DNA of 64,000 nucleotides. Source: Epiperipatus broadwayi (taxonomy: Eukaryota > Onychophora > Udeonychophora > Euonychophora > Peripatidae). A program made the translations under genes and the position numbers. The DNA is taken from NCBI GenBank assembly GCA_028023455.1, contig JAQFVV010000056.1, positions 2,730,001 through 2,794,000 of the forward strand. Direction: 5' to 3'. The notes under the pieces were generated by a model that was not told the origin of the DNA, searched no databases, and saw only the letters and a program-made list of their open reading frames with translations. Positions 47,501 to 59,395 of this stretch are shown piece by piece (positions within the stretch are counted from its first letter, which is position 1; each line of letters opens with the position of its first letter).

Positions 47501-47548
<48 letters not shown>
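47501..47548. repeat. (AC)n(AT)n compound microsatellite
   Basis: A CA run (about 47501-47534) passes into an AT run, directly after the hairpin. Confidence 0.92.
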
Positions 47549-47591
47549 GAAAATAATAAATATGTGAACTAACTAAATGAAAAATAAAAAC

Positions 47592-47814
47592 ATAATAAAA
47601 ACACAGAATTACTTTTCTATAAAACTGCTTTAATATTTCAACTAGCAGACTGGTTTTTATCAGAAAGCAAAATGGCTATTTCCAGAATCTAAGTGGTAAA
47701 ATATTTTAGCGCTTAAATTCTGGAAATAGCCATTTTGTTTTCTGATGAAAAACAGTCTGGTGGTTGAAATATTAAAGCAGTTTTATAGAAAAGTAATTCT
47801 GTGTTCTTATTTTA
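47592..47814. repeat. Long hairpin, arms about 95 bp
   Basis: CACAGAATTACTTTTCTATA (47602) is matched by its complement (up to about 47804); inner landmarks are AAAATGGCTATTTCCAGAAT and its inverse, with a short loop around 47695-47712. It abuts an (AT)n run (47811-47833). It differs in sequence from the hairpin at 47338, so two separate hairpin elements lie about 100 bp apart. Confidence 0.8.
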
Positions 47815-47833
47815 TATATATATATATATATAT

Positions 47834-50800
47834 TGTAATGCTATTGAGCATTCATTAAAATTGTTGTCTAAAAAGTTAAAATAAAATTATCATAAATAAT
47901 GCAAAGGTTTTAATTTGAGAGATAGTTATTTATAAAAATTAAAGAGTTTTTTTTTCTATTATTAGTGGTTTGAAATGAAAGTACAAATAATTAATCAGAA
48001 GGGGAAGGGAAATCAACTCAACAATTTTAGAAAGTAAATAAAAGTTAAAAGTTATGACCATTCAAGAATAAATCTCTCTCTTTTCATTTAAAACATTAAA
48101 AAAGAAAGAAAGGAAAGTCTTTTCCCGTAGTTTAAATAAAATAAAATATATATGTGTGTTAATAGTGATTGTAAACATAGGAAAATGTGTGCGTGTTGAT
48201 AAAATGAAGTAAGAAAGTTAAAAAAAATTAAAAAACACTCAGCAATGGCTACTAAGTTAAACAAAATCCACAAAACAATAAGTTTGCAATGGCTACCAAA
48301 TGAAAACACATAATAGAAAGCTTATCTAAGGAATGCATTCAAAAACAGTGGAGGAATTTCAACAACAGAGATAGCCAGTGGACATAAACACCAATTATCA
48401 GAATGACAACAGGTCATCCTGATAAATAGTCCAGTTTTTTCATCGGACAGTTAGTTGAGTTCAATCTAGCCATTGAGCTCACAATCAGATCAGTGCAGTT
48501 AAGTCAATCAATCAGTCAGTCTATTATATATCCAGAATCAACCAGGCATTGTTAATCATTGTCAGAAACATATGACCTTGCTCCAGCCTGAGTCCAATGA
48601 AACAGCCAACCTGCCAGGAAAAAAATAATGCTTGCCTAACAATTTGAAAACCCACTGTCAATATCTAACTATCTTAAAGGAAAATGCCTCAGAATACTAA
48701 GCATTAAACCTCCTCAAGAAAAACCTCACATCCAACTGGTTGAAAAGATTTTCAATTGAAGTAACAACCAGCAAGAAGTCCATGTTCAAATCCTTGGTAA
48801 TAAATAACATTTTTTAATTTCCATTTCTAATTAAAGTAGCCATTGCAATAATTTGAATCCTCCCAGAGTCAATTAATAATGAACTCTATAGCATGCATAA
48901 AGAACTATTGATATGCGTATTTTGAAATATTGTGTATGTTAATGCTTTAGAATATTTTATATTGATTTTATGTATATATTTAAATGCCTTATATTATTTA
49001 ATATCCTTTATTATATTATATTTTACTGTATGAATTAAGAATGTGTTTGGTCATTATATGCAATTATCATTGTCTAATTTAATTTAGTTTTATAAAAGTA
49101 GTTTAAACTTTTCAATAGTAAATATTTAGTCAAATAAATTATCTTTAAGCTTAACTTTGTCGGTCAATTCTTTTACCATTAATTAAAGCAATAATTTGTT
49201 ATTGTATTACAATTGGTTGAGCTAATCATGGGATATTTCAAGCACTGAATTATGGGCCTACTGTTCAAACATGTTAGTTCTCATAACTAGCTGGTGCCTG
49301 AGGTTTACCTCAAAGCAAATAAAGTGCTTGGATAGTAGGAGTTTGAATCTAGCAGTCGAGGTGGGCACTGGTCTGGAAATGTGATTGTGTTATGCATTGC
49401 ATAGCTTGGTCTGACTGTGGGTATTGTTGTTAGCTCTGCTATTGACAATATTCTCCCTTCTGCTTGAAGGGCTGGTTCGTTCACGTAATATTTATAATAT
49501 AAAATTATAAATTTATGATAAATAACGTTTAAGCCCAGTTAAACCTAGAAAATAGAGTACGCTGGACTTTCTTACAAATGCACCCGATATAATATATATA
49601 TTCAAACTAATACAAATTTTTAAACTATGTACAGATTCAAAAACATACCAAGTCATAATAAAGGTCAGCATGACCTGTTAAAGTTTCTAGACTATCCATG
49701 GGAGAAGCACTCTAAAGCATCACAAGATGACATCCAGAACTACAGGATTACAAATCCATGTTCATACACATAGGTTTCTTGAACAGGTGTCTCTTGGTTG
49801 AACAATTCTAGACTATGTCTGAATTGATAAATTGTTAGAATTCTTTTGCATCTAATTGACTGATCAATTCAAGTCCTATTGTTATTATTTAATATTTTTT
49901 TGTCTGTAAATACATCTGGCATAAATCAAATTTTTTATGCTTAATTATTATTAATTAATTATTTTGGTTAGAATTGGTCAGAATTTAATTAACTTATTTC
50001 TTTTAAGATTTTAAAGAATCTAATTAAAGTTGTTTTATTTGGTTCATAATTAATCTTAAGTAAATCTGAATCCTTTTTATTTATTGATTTGATAGTTTTA
50101 TTTTATTTATTTCACCTAAATTTTATATACATATTTTTTCTAACTTTATATGTGTTTGTATTTTAACATACATGCACGTATTTTAATACAAAAGGATTTT
50201 AACATACACGCACATACACAACAACAACCATTATTTTATTACAAAAGGCTTCTTTTAATTTATTACTCTTCTTAATTATAAAAGTTACTTAAAATATCCC
50301 AGTGCCATCTTTATTAAATTTAATTAACTAGAATAATATTATTTTTTGACTGTCTTTAACAGATCAAAACATATCACTTTTATTTTATTTTGTGAAATCT
50401 TATTAAAATAGCAAGTGTGAACAATAATGTTTATGAGACTCAACACTAAGTTATGGAAATGCTATTACAACCTGAATCATTTTTGGCTTTGTGTAATTTT
50501 CACAAGATAGAAACTCATCTGTTAAAAGTAGATGGATAATGACAGAATGTTAGATATTTACATATTTAATAAAAATAGCATTAGAAGATTTTCATTAGGT
50601 CCTATAATTATTAAAGATTAAATGTTGTCATTGACAATAGTTTGAAATTCTTGATTGTTATCTATATTGGGATTGTCTAAGTGTTGATTGGGTTCGAATG
50701 GTTATATATATATATTAAAAAAAATAGTAAGATTTATTATAACGTATACTTTTAAGGTGTCATATGCATGGTTAGTCTGCTGAGGAAATTAATTTTTTGC

Positions 50801-50913
50801 TGATTGAATGCTATTTGATTTTTGGTTCAGTCATATTCATTTTGTGTATACCTCTTTTATTTCATCTAAAATAAAGTCCAAACCTATTGATTATTTGGTC
50901 TTTTATGATCATG
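47834..50913. other. Mixed DNA with possible LTR-like and SINE-like patches
   Basis: 48340-48860 is more complex than its surroundings, with a CAATCAATCAGTCAGTC stretch (48509-48525). With the following AATAAATTATC / GTCGGTCAATTC text (49135-49170), this could be a decayed LTR, but no partner or target repeat was found. 49270-49480 has a weak tRNA-like head (AGCTGGTGCCTGAGG, then GAGTTTGAATC at 49341) and may be an old SINE. The rest is AT-rich. Confidence 0.35.
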
Positions 50914-50925
50914 AAAGAGAAAATG

Positions 50926-51017
50926 ACATAATCACCATTTCTTATGCTTGCTCATAACTATTATTAAAATAGGCTTGCACTGAGTGGCAGTACTGTATGG
51001 AGAGTTTTGCATGTTTT
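50926..51017 (-). mobile_element. Family P retroposon, short copy
   Basis: Consists of the tail (ATAATCACC...CTTATGCTTGCTCATAAC) and the right inverted end (CACTGAGTGGCAGTACTGTA, GGAGAGTTTTGCATG). Flanked by AAAGAGAAAATG (50914-50925) and AAAGAGAACATG (51018-51029), 11 of 12 matching. Most of the body is absent. Confidence 0.62.
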
Positions 51018-51029
51018 AAAGAGAACATG

Positions 51030-51689
51030 GCTGCAGTTGTGATCTGAATGTTATTAAAATTATGTGCAAAGAAATAAATAATCACAAGCATAAAATAAGA
51101 GGCATCGTTCATTACACAAAATGAATATGTAAAGAACCAAACACCAAATAGCATTTCAAATCAGCAAAATATTAATGTTATCAGCAAACTAACCATGAAT
51201 ATAAAGCATCAAAAGTATATTTGGTACAATAAGTCTTACTAAATTTGTAATATTTGAACTCTGTTTTACTATTTTTTACATTAATAGTTATATTGACAGA
51301 GTATCAAAATGCAATTATATATACACATACACAGTGAAGTGTAAATTCACAAAGGTATTAAAATAAATATTCAAAATTCTACATTGTTAGCATTATTTAA
51401 GTCTGAAATTTATTCAGACTATAATAATATCTCCATGAGTTAATGTTGAGGTTTGCTCACATCATTTACCATACTTGCCATTTCAATAATATCTCAAAAA
51501 GCAGTGAGAAATATCATCATTTTCAAAGATAAAGTTGGTTGAATGATAACATAATGCAAGATAATTTAATAAAAATGGCATAAGAAGATTTCCACTGGTT
51601 CCTATATTTATTCCATATTAAATATCACTGCATATTAATACTATTATATAATTATGGGTATTAATATATATATATAAAGTTGACCATTT
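51030..51689. other. AT-rich DNA, nothing recognised
   Basis: No gene-like frame; a short (AT)n run is at 51664-51675. Confidence 0.55.
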
Positions 51690-54260
51690 CATTTTTCCTT
51701 GAATTGCCTCCTTTGCCGTCCAGATATCTGCATCTAATGTATGTCTTCATACTTCTCTTTGTACTTTTTCTAAGTAATCTAACATTCCTTTAATAACACA
51801 TAACACATCATTACCATTAGTTAACCTTGCAACTGCTAGTTCCTTGCATACAATTCTTGCTACATCATATTTCTTATGTGAAAACACTATTCATTTCTTT
51901 ATCAGTGCTTTTTTTTCTTTGCTTCATTTATCATTTTTTACTCTTATTTATCCAAGTAATTTTTTTGATTACTAAAGATGATTCCCAAGTAGTTGTACTT
52001 ATTCACCATATTTAACATGATATCCCCCAATAAAAATTCTTTGTCTTCTCTTTCCCCAGTATTTATCATTATTACTTTTGATTTTTTTAACTAAATTTAA
52101 TCCCCATTTTTTATCCACCCTATTGCATGTCTTCCTTGCCATCTATTAATACTATTTCTATCTCTCTTCCTAGCCTTTCCATTGCTCTCTCCATGTCTCT
52201 CAAATATGACAAAAACAAAATAGGTGGCTTAGGTATCCTTGCCATAGTCCCACCCCCATTTTTAACTCTGATTTTAATAATTATTTTCATACAATATCTT
52301 AATAAGGTCCACTAAAGCTTCATCCATTCCCAAATGTATTAAACTTACACATAATCTATTTCTATTTATCCTATGCCTTCTCTATATTTATAAAGACCAT
52401 ATGTAAACTGTCTTACCTATATTCCTACTTATATCTATAAGTTGTGTAACTATAAATAAATTATCTTTTATATGCCTATCCAATCAAAAACCTCTTTGCA
52501 TTTCTCACTATATTATTTTCTTCCATCAATTTTGCAATTCTTTCAGCTACTATGCATGCAAAACTTTATATAATGATGATGTTACTGCTATCAGTTTTTA
52601 ATTGATTATCTTTCTATGGTTCTTACCCTTTTCTGTAAATAATAGCCATACTCTTGAATTATTCCAACTATCTGGAGATTCTTTCTTCTGTGCTATCTTT
52701 TAAATATATGATAATAGATTTAATTTTGCTCTATTTTCCAAATTCATCACCATCTCTGCTGCCCATCCACCTAAATCCCTTGCCTTTCCATTTTTCAACT
52801 TCTTCCCTGCCTCATTCAATTCATTTTCTGTAAAACTAATATTTCCATTACTATATGCTTTTATGTTTGTCATCACTGTGTTTTTCACATCTAACATCTT
52901 ACTATACCCATTACATACTTATTTAAGATTGTCTCTAATTCTTCTTTAGAGCTACATTCTTTTTTCTCATCTTTTAGTAACAATATTTCTCTCTCCTTTA
53001 CATTTCTTCTTTTAATATATTTCCAAATTTTTTTACTGCCATGTCTTTCACTTTTATTAATATCCTTCATGATTTACAATTACATTTTATTCTGTCTCTA
53101 TAATGATCTATTTTAGCCAATTTCTTTTTTTAAAATAGTTTTCCCATATAATATTAACATCTTTTTCACTTTCTTCTTTTAATAGCCCATTTATATTCTC
53201 TGCGTGATTTCCTCCTCTCTTATGCACTTTTACTAATTTATTTTATTTTTCTGATTATTCTCACCTAAAATCATATTTGCCACTTTTTCTACTTCAACAC
53301 ACCAATCCTTATATTCATCCCCAACAAACTCTTCCAGGATTTCTTCTACTTTTATTTTTATATACTTCTAACATATTCTTATCATTCATTTTCTACTCAC
53401 AACTTTTACTATTCTTTCTACTTTTGTTATTATTTCCCACTACATTACTAACCATTTCTATTATAAAAAAAATTATGATCACTATTGCATACTCTCATTT
53501 CATTATCGAACACTTTAATTTTCCTTACCTTATTCATTCTCTCTTTCCCTACTAATACATAATATATTGTGTGTAATATATTATTCTTAGACCATGTATA
53601 TTGCCGCTCATAAATATGTGATAAATTCTAAATGCTAAAATTCACTCTCTGACAAAGATTTTTCAAAAGCCATCTATTCTTGTTATCTACATCAACAATT
53701 TCTTCAATACACCCATTCATATTCCCTATAACCATTATTTTCTTTCATTTGTTATGAAACTCTGTATGTACTTAAATAGGCATTCATATATTCTACAGTT
53801 CAACTCCATTATAGTTTGACTATCTCCAATAGCCATATAACACTATAGCCACCATCCATTCTTGTGTTCCTAATCTTATCTCACACTACAAATATTCTTG
53901 ACAATTCAGAGTATTTAAATATTTTTTGCCATAACTCCTATATCACCACTGTTTTCTTTTTCCTTTCTGTTTATATCCTGCCATACCAAACCTTCCAGTG
54001 TAGGTTCTTCTTCTTTTTCTTTTAGATGTGTTTCCACTACTGTGAATACTTCAAGACCATTTTAACGGCTTTGTTTAATTCCAACCATTCAATTTTTAAC
54101 AATTTTCCCTCCCCTATGACTCTTTTATAAATTCTTTTGACTCTTCTCTATTACATTTGTAATTAGCTTGTTTATCATTAGTTTTACAGAGCCATTCCCT
54201 TTCCACATCTACATTTAAATCTGAATCAGTTACCCTTTGTTCATTTCTTATATCCCATAC
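51690..54260 (-). pseudogene. Degenerate APE-type LINE (endonuclease plus reverse transcriptase)
   Basis: The minus strand, across many stops and frameshifts, gives an apurinic-type endonuclease and then a reverse transcriptase. Endonuclease: VVETHLKEKEEEPTLEGLVW and INRKEKENSGDIGVM (about 54045-53940), GNMNGCIEEIVDVDNKNRW (about 53735-53675), YTWSKNN (about 53610) and NSDHNFFY (about 53480-53465). Reverse transcriptase: NISFTENELNEAGKKLKNGK (52840-52780), ENNIVRNAKRF (about 52530), SHLCFCHI and RDMERAMERL (about 52220-52170), KYNYLGIIFS (about 52000). The C-terminal block TAKEAIQGKMKW (about 51720-51690) resembles the EAVQGDMGW motif of LINEs in other invertebrates. The YxDD catalytic loop is not readable, apparently lost in a small deletion near 52120-52150. 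It is dead. Confidence 0.8.
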
Positions 54261-54804
54261 ATTCTTAATCTTTTTGATAATGCACTGATTACATTTTATG
54301 CAATGCCATCTAGTGTCAAAATTACCAAACCCAATGAATAAGTATAGACTACTTTTATTTGTTTTCCAAAATTGTAAATTGATATCTAAACCAGACTAAA
54401 AATATGTGAGTATGAAATTTATAAGCATAGATGTTCATGCAGTCACACTTTTAATTAATTATAAGCAGATTAGAGTGATATTGCATAGATATCTCTGATG
54501 ATTTGCATATTATGTTCAATGATATTATAATCTAGCTTAAACATCCATGTACAAGTTTGGAAAATACTTTGGTATTGGAAGACAATGCATTAAATAAATA
54601 TCAGTTATGTACTATATTAAAAAAATGGACAGTGCCTATAACCGATGACTCATAGAAGCACAGACTGACAAATAAATCGGTGACACAAATAAATTACCTT
54701 TATGTAATATAAGTCATCCATTTCAATGCTATTTCTTTACCATTGTAAAAATAATAATAACAAAAATGTAAGATTCTTAATTAGATTTAATTAAAATTGA
54801 AGCT
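54261..54804. other. AT-rich DNA with one CTCF-like motif
   Basis: AATGCCATCTAGTGT (54302-54316) matches most of the bilaterian CTCF core; otherwise nothing is recognised. Confidence 0.35.
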
Positions 54805-55068
54805 AATAAACATCACATGACTATCTCCTCTTACACTTGTGTATAACTGTTGTTAAAACAGGCAAAACTCACTATATATTGCCACACACAGCAAACTAGA
54901 GTAATCAATGGATGCCAGAAGCCTTGTGCATAAAATTCCCATCTAGTAGGCACTAGATGGGTACTAGATGAGTAGGCACTAGATGGGGATTTTATGCACA
55001 AGCCTTCTGGCATCCATTGATTACTCTAGCTTGCTGTGTGTAGCAATATATATAGTGAGTTTTGCCTG
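54805..55068 (-). mobile_element. Family P retroposon, compact hairpin copy with 14-bp target duplication
   Basis: The ends CAGGCAAAACTCACTATATA (54859) and its counterpart TATATAGTGAGTTTTGCCTG (55049-55068) enclose an almost perfect palindrome centred near 54960, with the unique tail CATCACATGAC on the left. A perfect 14-base repeat TTAAAATTGAAGCT flanks it (54791-54804 and 55069-55082). The central non-palindromic segment of longer copies is absent. Confidence 0.78.
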
Positions 55069-55770
55069 TTAAAATTGAAGCTGCTGCTGATGATGATTAA
55101 ACCATGTATCTCTCTCTCTCTTATCCAACTGTTTTATTTAAGAAAATCATGTTATATTTTCTGATTGCTATAGGGTTGTACTTAATTCTCATGTAGGATG
55201 GAACTTAAACTATGCCATTCCTTAACATTTACTGCCACTTTGGTTTTGAAAGAATACCTTTGGATACATTATCATGAAGTAATATCAATGCAGTTTTATA
55301 CTGCTAATATTCTGGCACTTCCCCGGATGAAAATATTATTTTTCCGTTTGAGAGTGAATAGTTCAGGTAGAGACTAATGAAATAAGAATAGCATGGATAA
55401 ATAATTTATATAACTTTTTTTTAAAAAAACAACAATCATGATACAATATGTATATTTTCATCATAGTATTAGTAATTATTTAAAAAAAATTAAGATAATA
55501 AAAAATATTTTTTCATAACAAAATTGTTTTTAATTATGGATGTCTTTCATATATGTATATATAACAAGCAAGGACTTACTGCATTTTCTTTGATAACCCA
55601 TCAACTATACATATACATAGCAGTCTGTAATTCTGTATTTGTCCTATACTGTGTTTGTCTTTGATTCCATTTAAATACTTAAACTTTAGTTGATCAACAT
55701 TGATTTTTTAGTATCAATAATCTTCTACTTCAATGGTAGGCTTGAGAAAAAACAGAGAATGAGGAAAACC

Positions 55771-56275
55771 ACTAAACATCATATGATCACTATATCTTAT
55801 ACTAGCACATAATTGTTATTAAACAAGGCAAAACTCTCCTGACAATAGTGCCATCCTGTGCCAACCAGAGTAATCAATGGATGCCAGAAGGCTTGTGCAT
55901 AAAATCCCTATCTAGTGCCTACTCATCCAATATCCCCAAAATGTATGGGTGCTGAACTGAGTTCAGACCCATATGACTATATAAGCTATTGAGCTTAGAT
56001 TGAACATATTGTTTTTTAATTTCATTTTCATAGTTTTGTAATTAAGTAGAGATAAAAGGTGGATGCTGGAGAGTTGCATTAGATCCTAAGATCTAGGTGC
56101 AGTGCTCTCAGATCCAAAGCTCCTCACTGATGAAGGTCACAAACCAGAAACTAGTCTGGGGATATTGGATGAGTAGGCACTAGATAGGGATTTTATGCAA
56201 AAGCCTTTTGGCATCCATTGATTACTCTGGTTGGCACAGGATGGCACTACTGTATGGAGAGTTTTACCTTGTTTA
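55771..56275 (-). mobile_element. Family P retroposon, long copy
   Basis: About 500 bp with both inverted ends (GGCAAAACTCTCC near 55826, GGAGAGTTTTACC near 56256), both ATGGATGCCAGAAGGCTTG-type blocks, the central TGAACTGAGTTCAGACC segment and the tail CATATGATCAC on the left. This copy best shows the full order of blocks. The flanking repeat is weak (AGAATGAGGAAAA against AGAATAAAAAAAA). Confidence 0.72.
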
Positions 56276-59200
56276 GAATAAAAAAAAATCTTTATTATCT
56301 ATAAGCAAAAGCTACACTCAAGAACATCATCATTTTCGACTTACAACAAGTACTGTTTTATGATTAGAAAAGCTACATATTTAAGACTTTTAGCACAGTT
56401 GACACTTTCTATCATCAGAAATGTATGAATTGAAAAGTATTCTTACACATATTTCTTTTAAGATAAATAATGAGCACGAAATTACTGTAGTGAAAAACAA
56501 CTTTAACTTAGAACCTTTTCACACATTGATCTTACTTTTTAATGCATAGTGTTTTTTATGTGCACTTTGTTTCTCTGTCATTTTCTTCTCTTTTTTTTCC
56601 TTCTGTATATTATGGCTATGCCAATGCATAGTGAGAACACACTTTTCTAACTTCCTGTAATCCCCATTCCTGTTTTTTCATGTTTTGTATTTCTTTGTTT
56701 TGAAATTTTTATTTTATTTTAATTTAATAATTACTAACAATCAGCTATTTTTCAAACAATATCTGATTACAAGATCCAATTTCAATTAAACCATCAAATG
56801 AATTTATGGGGGAAAATAGTTTTTTATAAGTACAAAAATTTTTTTCTGATTTTCGAAAACTCATTTCAACCTTAACTATTTACATTAATTACTTACATAT
56901 CTGTATTCTTCTTTATTTTGAACTCTCCCAAAGATAGTATTTGAAAAATCAGAAAAATATAAGGTTTATTTGTTTTTTCTTTTACAACTTTTGTAAAATA
57001 ACTAAGCATATAACTTATTAAATACATGTATAGTTTTATAAATCTTTAAATTTTAGGTTTGATGTTAAAGTAAATTAACCTTTAATCCTCATGTTTAACA
57101 ATTTTATTATGTTTTTTATTTACATATTCTGTTACAATAAATCATACATTTCCTTTTTTTTTTATTTCTAGTTTTTAGTTGTTTTTTTTTAGCAAGATAA
57201 TTTTGTTTATTTTAATTACTTTTATTTTGATATTTTGAAGTGTTTAGCCTGCCTCTTTATTTGGGGTTAATATAATTTGTAATTTGAATGAGACTGTGCT
57301 TGACTAAGATCACATAATTATAATATATATATATATGATGAGTATGTGATTTCAGATGCTAAATCCAAAATATTTTCAGAATCCATAATGAAATAATGAT
57401 GGAATGAATCATACATAAATAATTAATAAAGATTACAGAACTATTTTCTCTTATCTTGAAGATATGAAAATAGTTTATTAAAGGCTATATATCTTATAAA
57501 AATAATGGACCTTGTGACATATTTCTGTGCCCTTTCTAACGTTTTTTTATAGTCTTCATAGAAGTCTGTTCTTGTACAGTTTTATTTATAAACTTTAATT
57601 ACATATAGTTAAGTATGTTTTCAAAAAATTTTAAATGAGAATTTGGTAAACATTTAAGTATACATATACAAAAAAACCTGAAATAAAAGAAGTAGAGAAA
57701 AGTTGAAGAGATTAAGAGTAATTATTCTGTGGGAACAATACCATCAAAAATCAGCCAATCAATAAGACTTGAGTAAGATAAAGAAAATAACTGTATGATT
57801 AGAAAGTCCCATTTAATGCACCATCCACTGTTGTCATAAATGTGGAACATTAAGTAATTTAAAAATAGCCTGCTTTATAAATATAAGTTGCAGTGATTGG
57901 TGAATTGTTCATTTAAATTATTAAAATAATATTAAAAAAATGTTGTTATTCACATAAATGTATCAAAAAGTAAAAAATAAATTTACTTCAGCTTTTACAG
58001 CTTTCTTGATATTATATGATCAAAATAAAAACATGTAGTATTCATGTTTTATGTGAGAGCCACATGCTGTTAGTTTGGTCACATGATATCAACAATATAA
58101 TAAAAACTGAAAAAAAGTTTTTTTAACATTTTTGGCTCATTTATATTAATAAAAACATTTCTTTAATTTTTAATATATATATATTTACTTTTTGTACATT
58201 TTATTTAACTTAGAAGCTCAAATTGTTTAGAACAAATTTTGTAATTGAGATTTAACACTTTTTTTCAAACAGACATCATTATAATTCCATATGTTAGAAA
58301 TCAATGGCAATGCAATATGACAACAAAATATATAAGGTTGGTTTCTTGATTTGTTTATTGTAGAGGTGTTGGTAGATTAAATTTTGAACATGTTGATATT
58401 AGTTAAATACATTTTCAGTGATGTACAAGAAAGAGTGGCATAAATACTTTTATTTTTTAAAAAAGATTACTACTAAACAGTATTAATAATCAATTAAAAT
58501 AGAAATAAAAATTAATCTTACTTTCAATTGATTGTAAAAATTGCTTCTTTTAAAATAAATGAAATTTTATTTTTACTTAATTGTAAAATATCTTTTTAAA
58601 AATGCTTTTTTCATAAACTAAATAATACTAAAATCAATATTTAATGCACCACAAATTTTCTTTAAAGTGTAAGATGGCATTAACATTTTCATTCTTTATT
58701 TTAAATAAAAATAATAACAAAAAATATACAAATATTTTAAAAAATAGCCATAAAAGCATTTTATAGTAAACATTTTTATTTGCTGAACATTAAAAATCAA
58801 AAAATATTTTTTTCTTTAACCACAATTGGGATTTTTATATAATCTGAAATAAAAACATGGAGTGTCCAAATATTTACTAATTCAATCACTATTTTTTACA
58901 AGTGACTGAATTAACTAACTTCTGGATTCACCACTGTTTTACTTCAAATTAAATATAAAATCCTAATTGTAGTTGAAGAAAACAAATACTTTTTGGCTTT
59001 TTAGTAGTCAGTAAATAAAAGTATTTATTATAAAACATATATATATATTGTAACCTAATTAAATGAGTTCAAATAGAAATAACTAAGTAAATTCAAAAAT
59101 TAAATGATGATCAAAAGATATAATATCTGAGTAAAGGTTCAAAATATAACACTATCAAGAATTATGGGGAAATTGTTAATAACCAGTATTGTAACAATGT

Positions 59201-59290
59201 ATTATAACTCAGGTATACAGGCAGTAGATCTTATCCCCTTTCATTTCTTGGTTTGATGTTAAGTGCATGTTTAAACAAATACTAAGTGAA
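56276..59290. other. AT-rich DNA, nothing recognised
   Basis: No gene-like frame. Short (AT)n runs are at 57324-57335 and near 59038-59048. Confidence 0.55.
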
Positions 59291-59294
59291 TATG

Positions 59295-59395
59295 GTCTAG
59301 CAGGGCGCCACTAGATTATCTGAATCTAGACATGGTTATATCTAATAACCTTTCACATGTACCGGGTTTGAATCCCTTCTTGGTACTTTATTTAT
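59295..59395. mobile_element. Small repeat fragment with family L-like block and box-B-like motif
   Basis: GCAGGGCGCCACTAG (59300-59314) and the following AATCTAGA match the conserved block near the start of family L LTRs. About 50 bp further, GGGTTTGAATCCC (59363-59375) resembles a tRNA box B. Either a tRNA-SINE or an LTR scrap; too short to decide. Confidence 0.3.

Noticed and set aside
53277-53555. 92-codon hydrophobic plus-strand frame
   Set aside because: It is antisense to the endonuclease part of the LINE relic and reflects its pyrimidine-rich complement.
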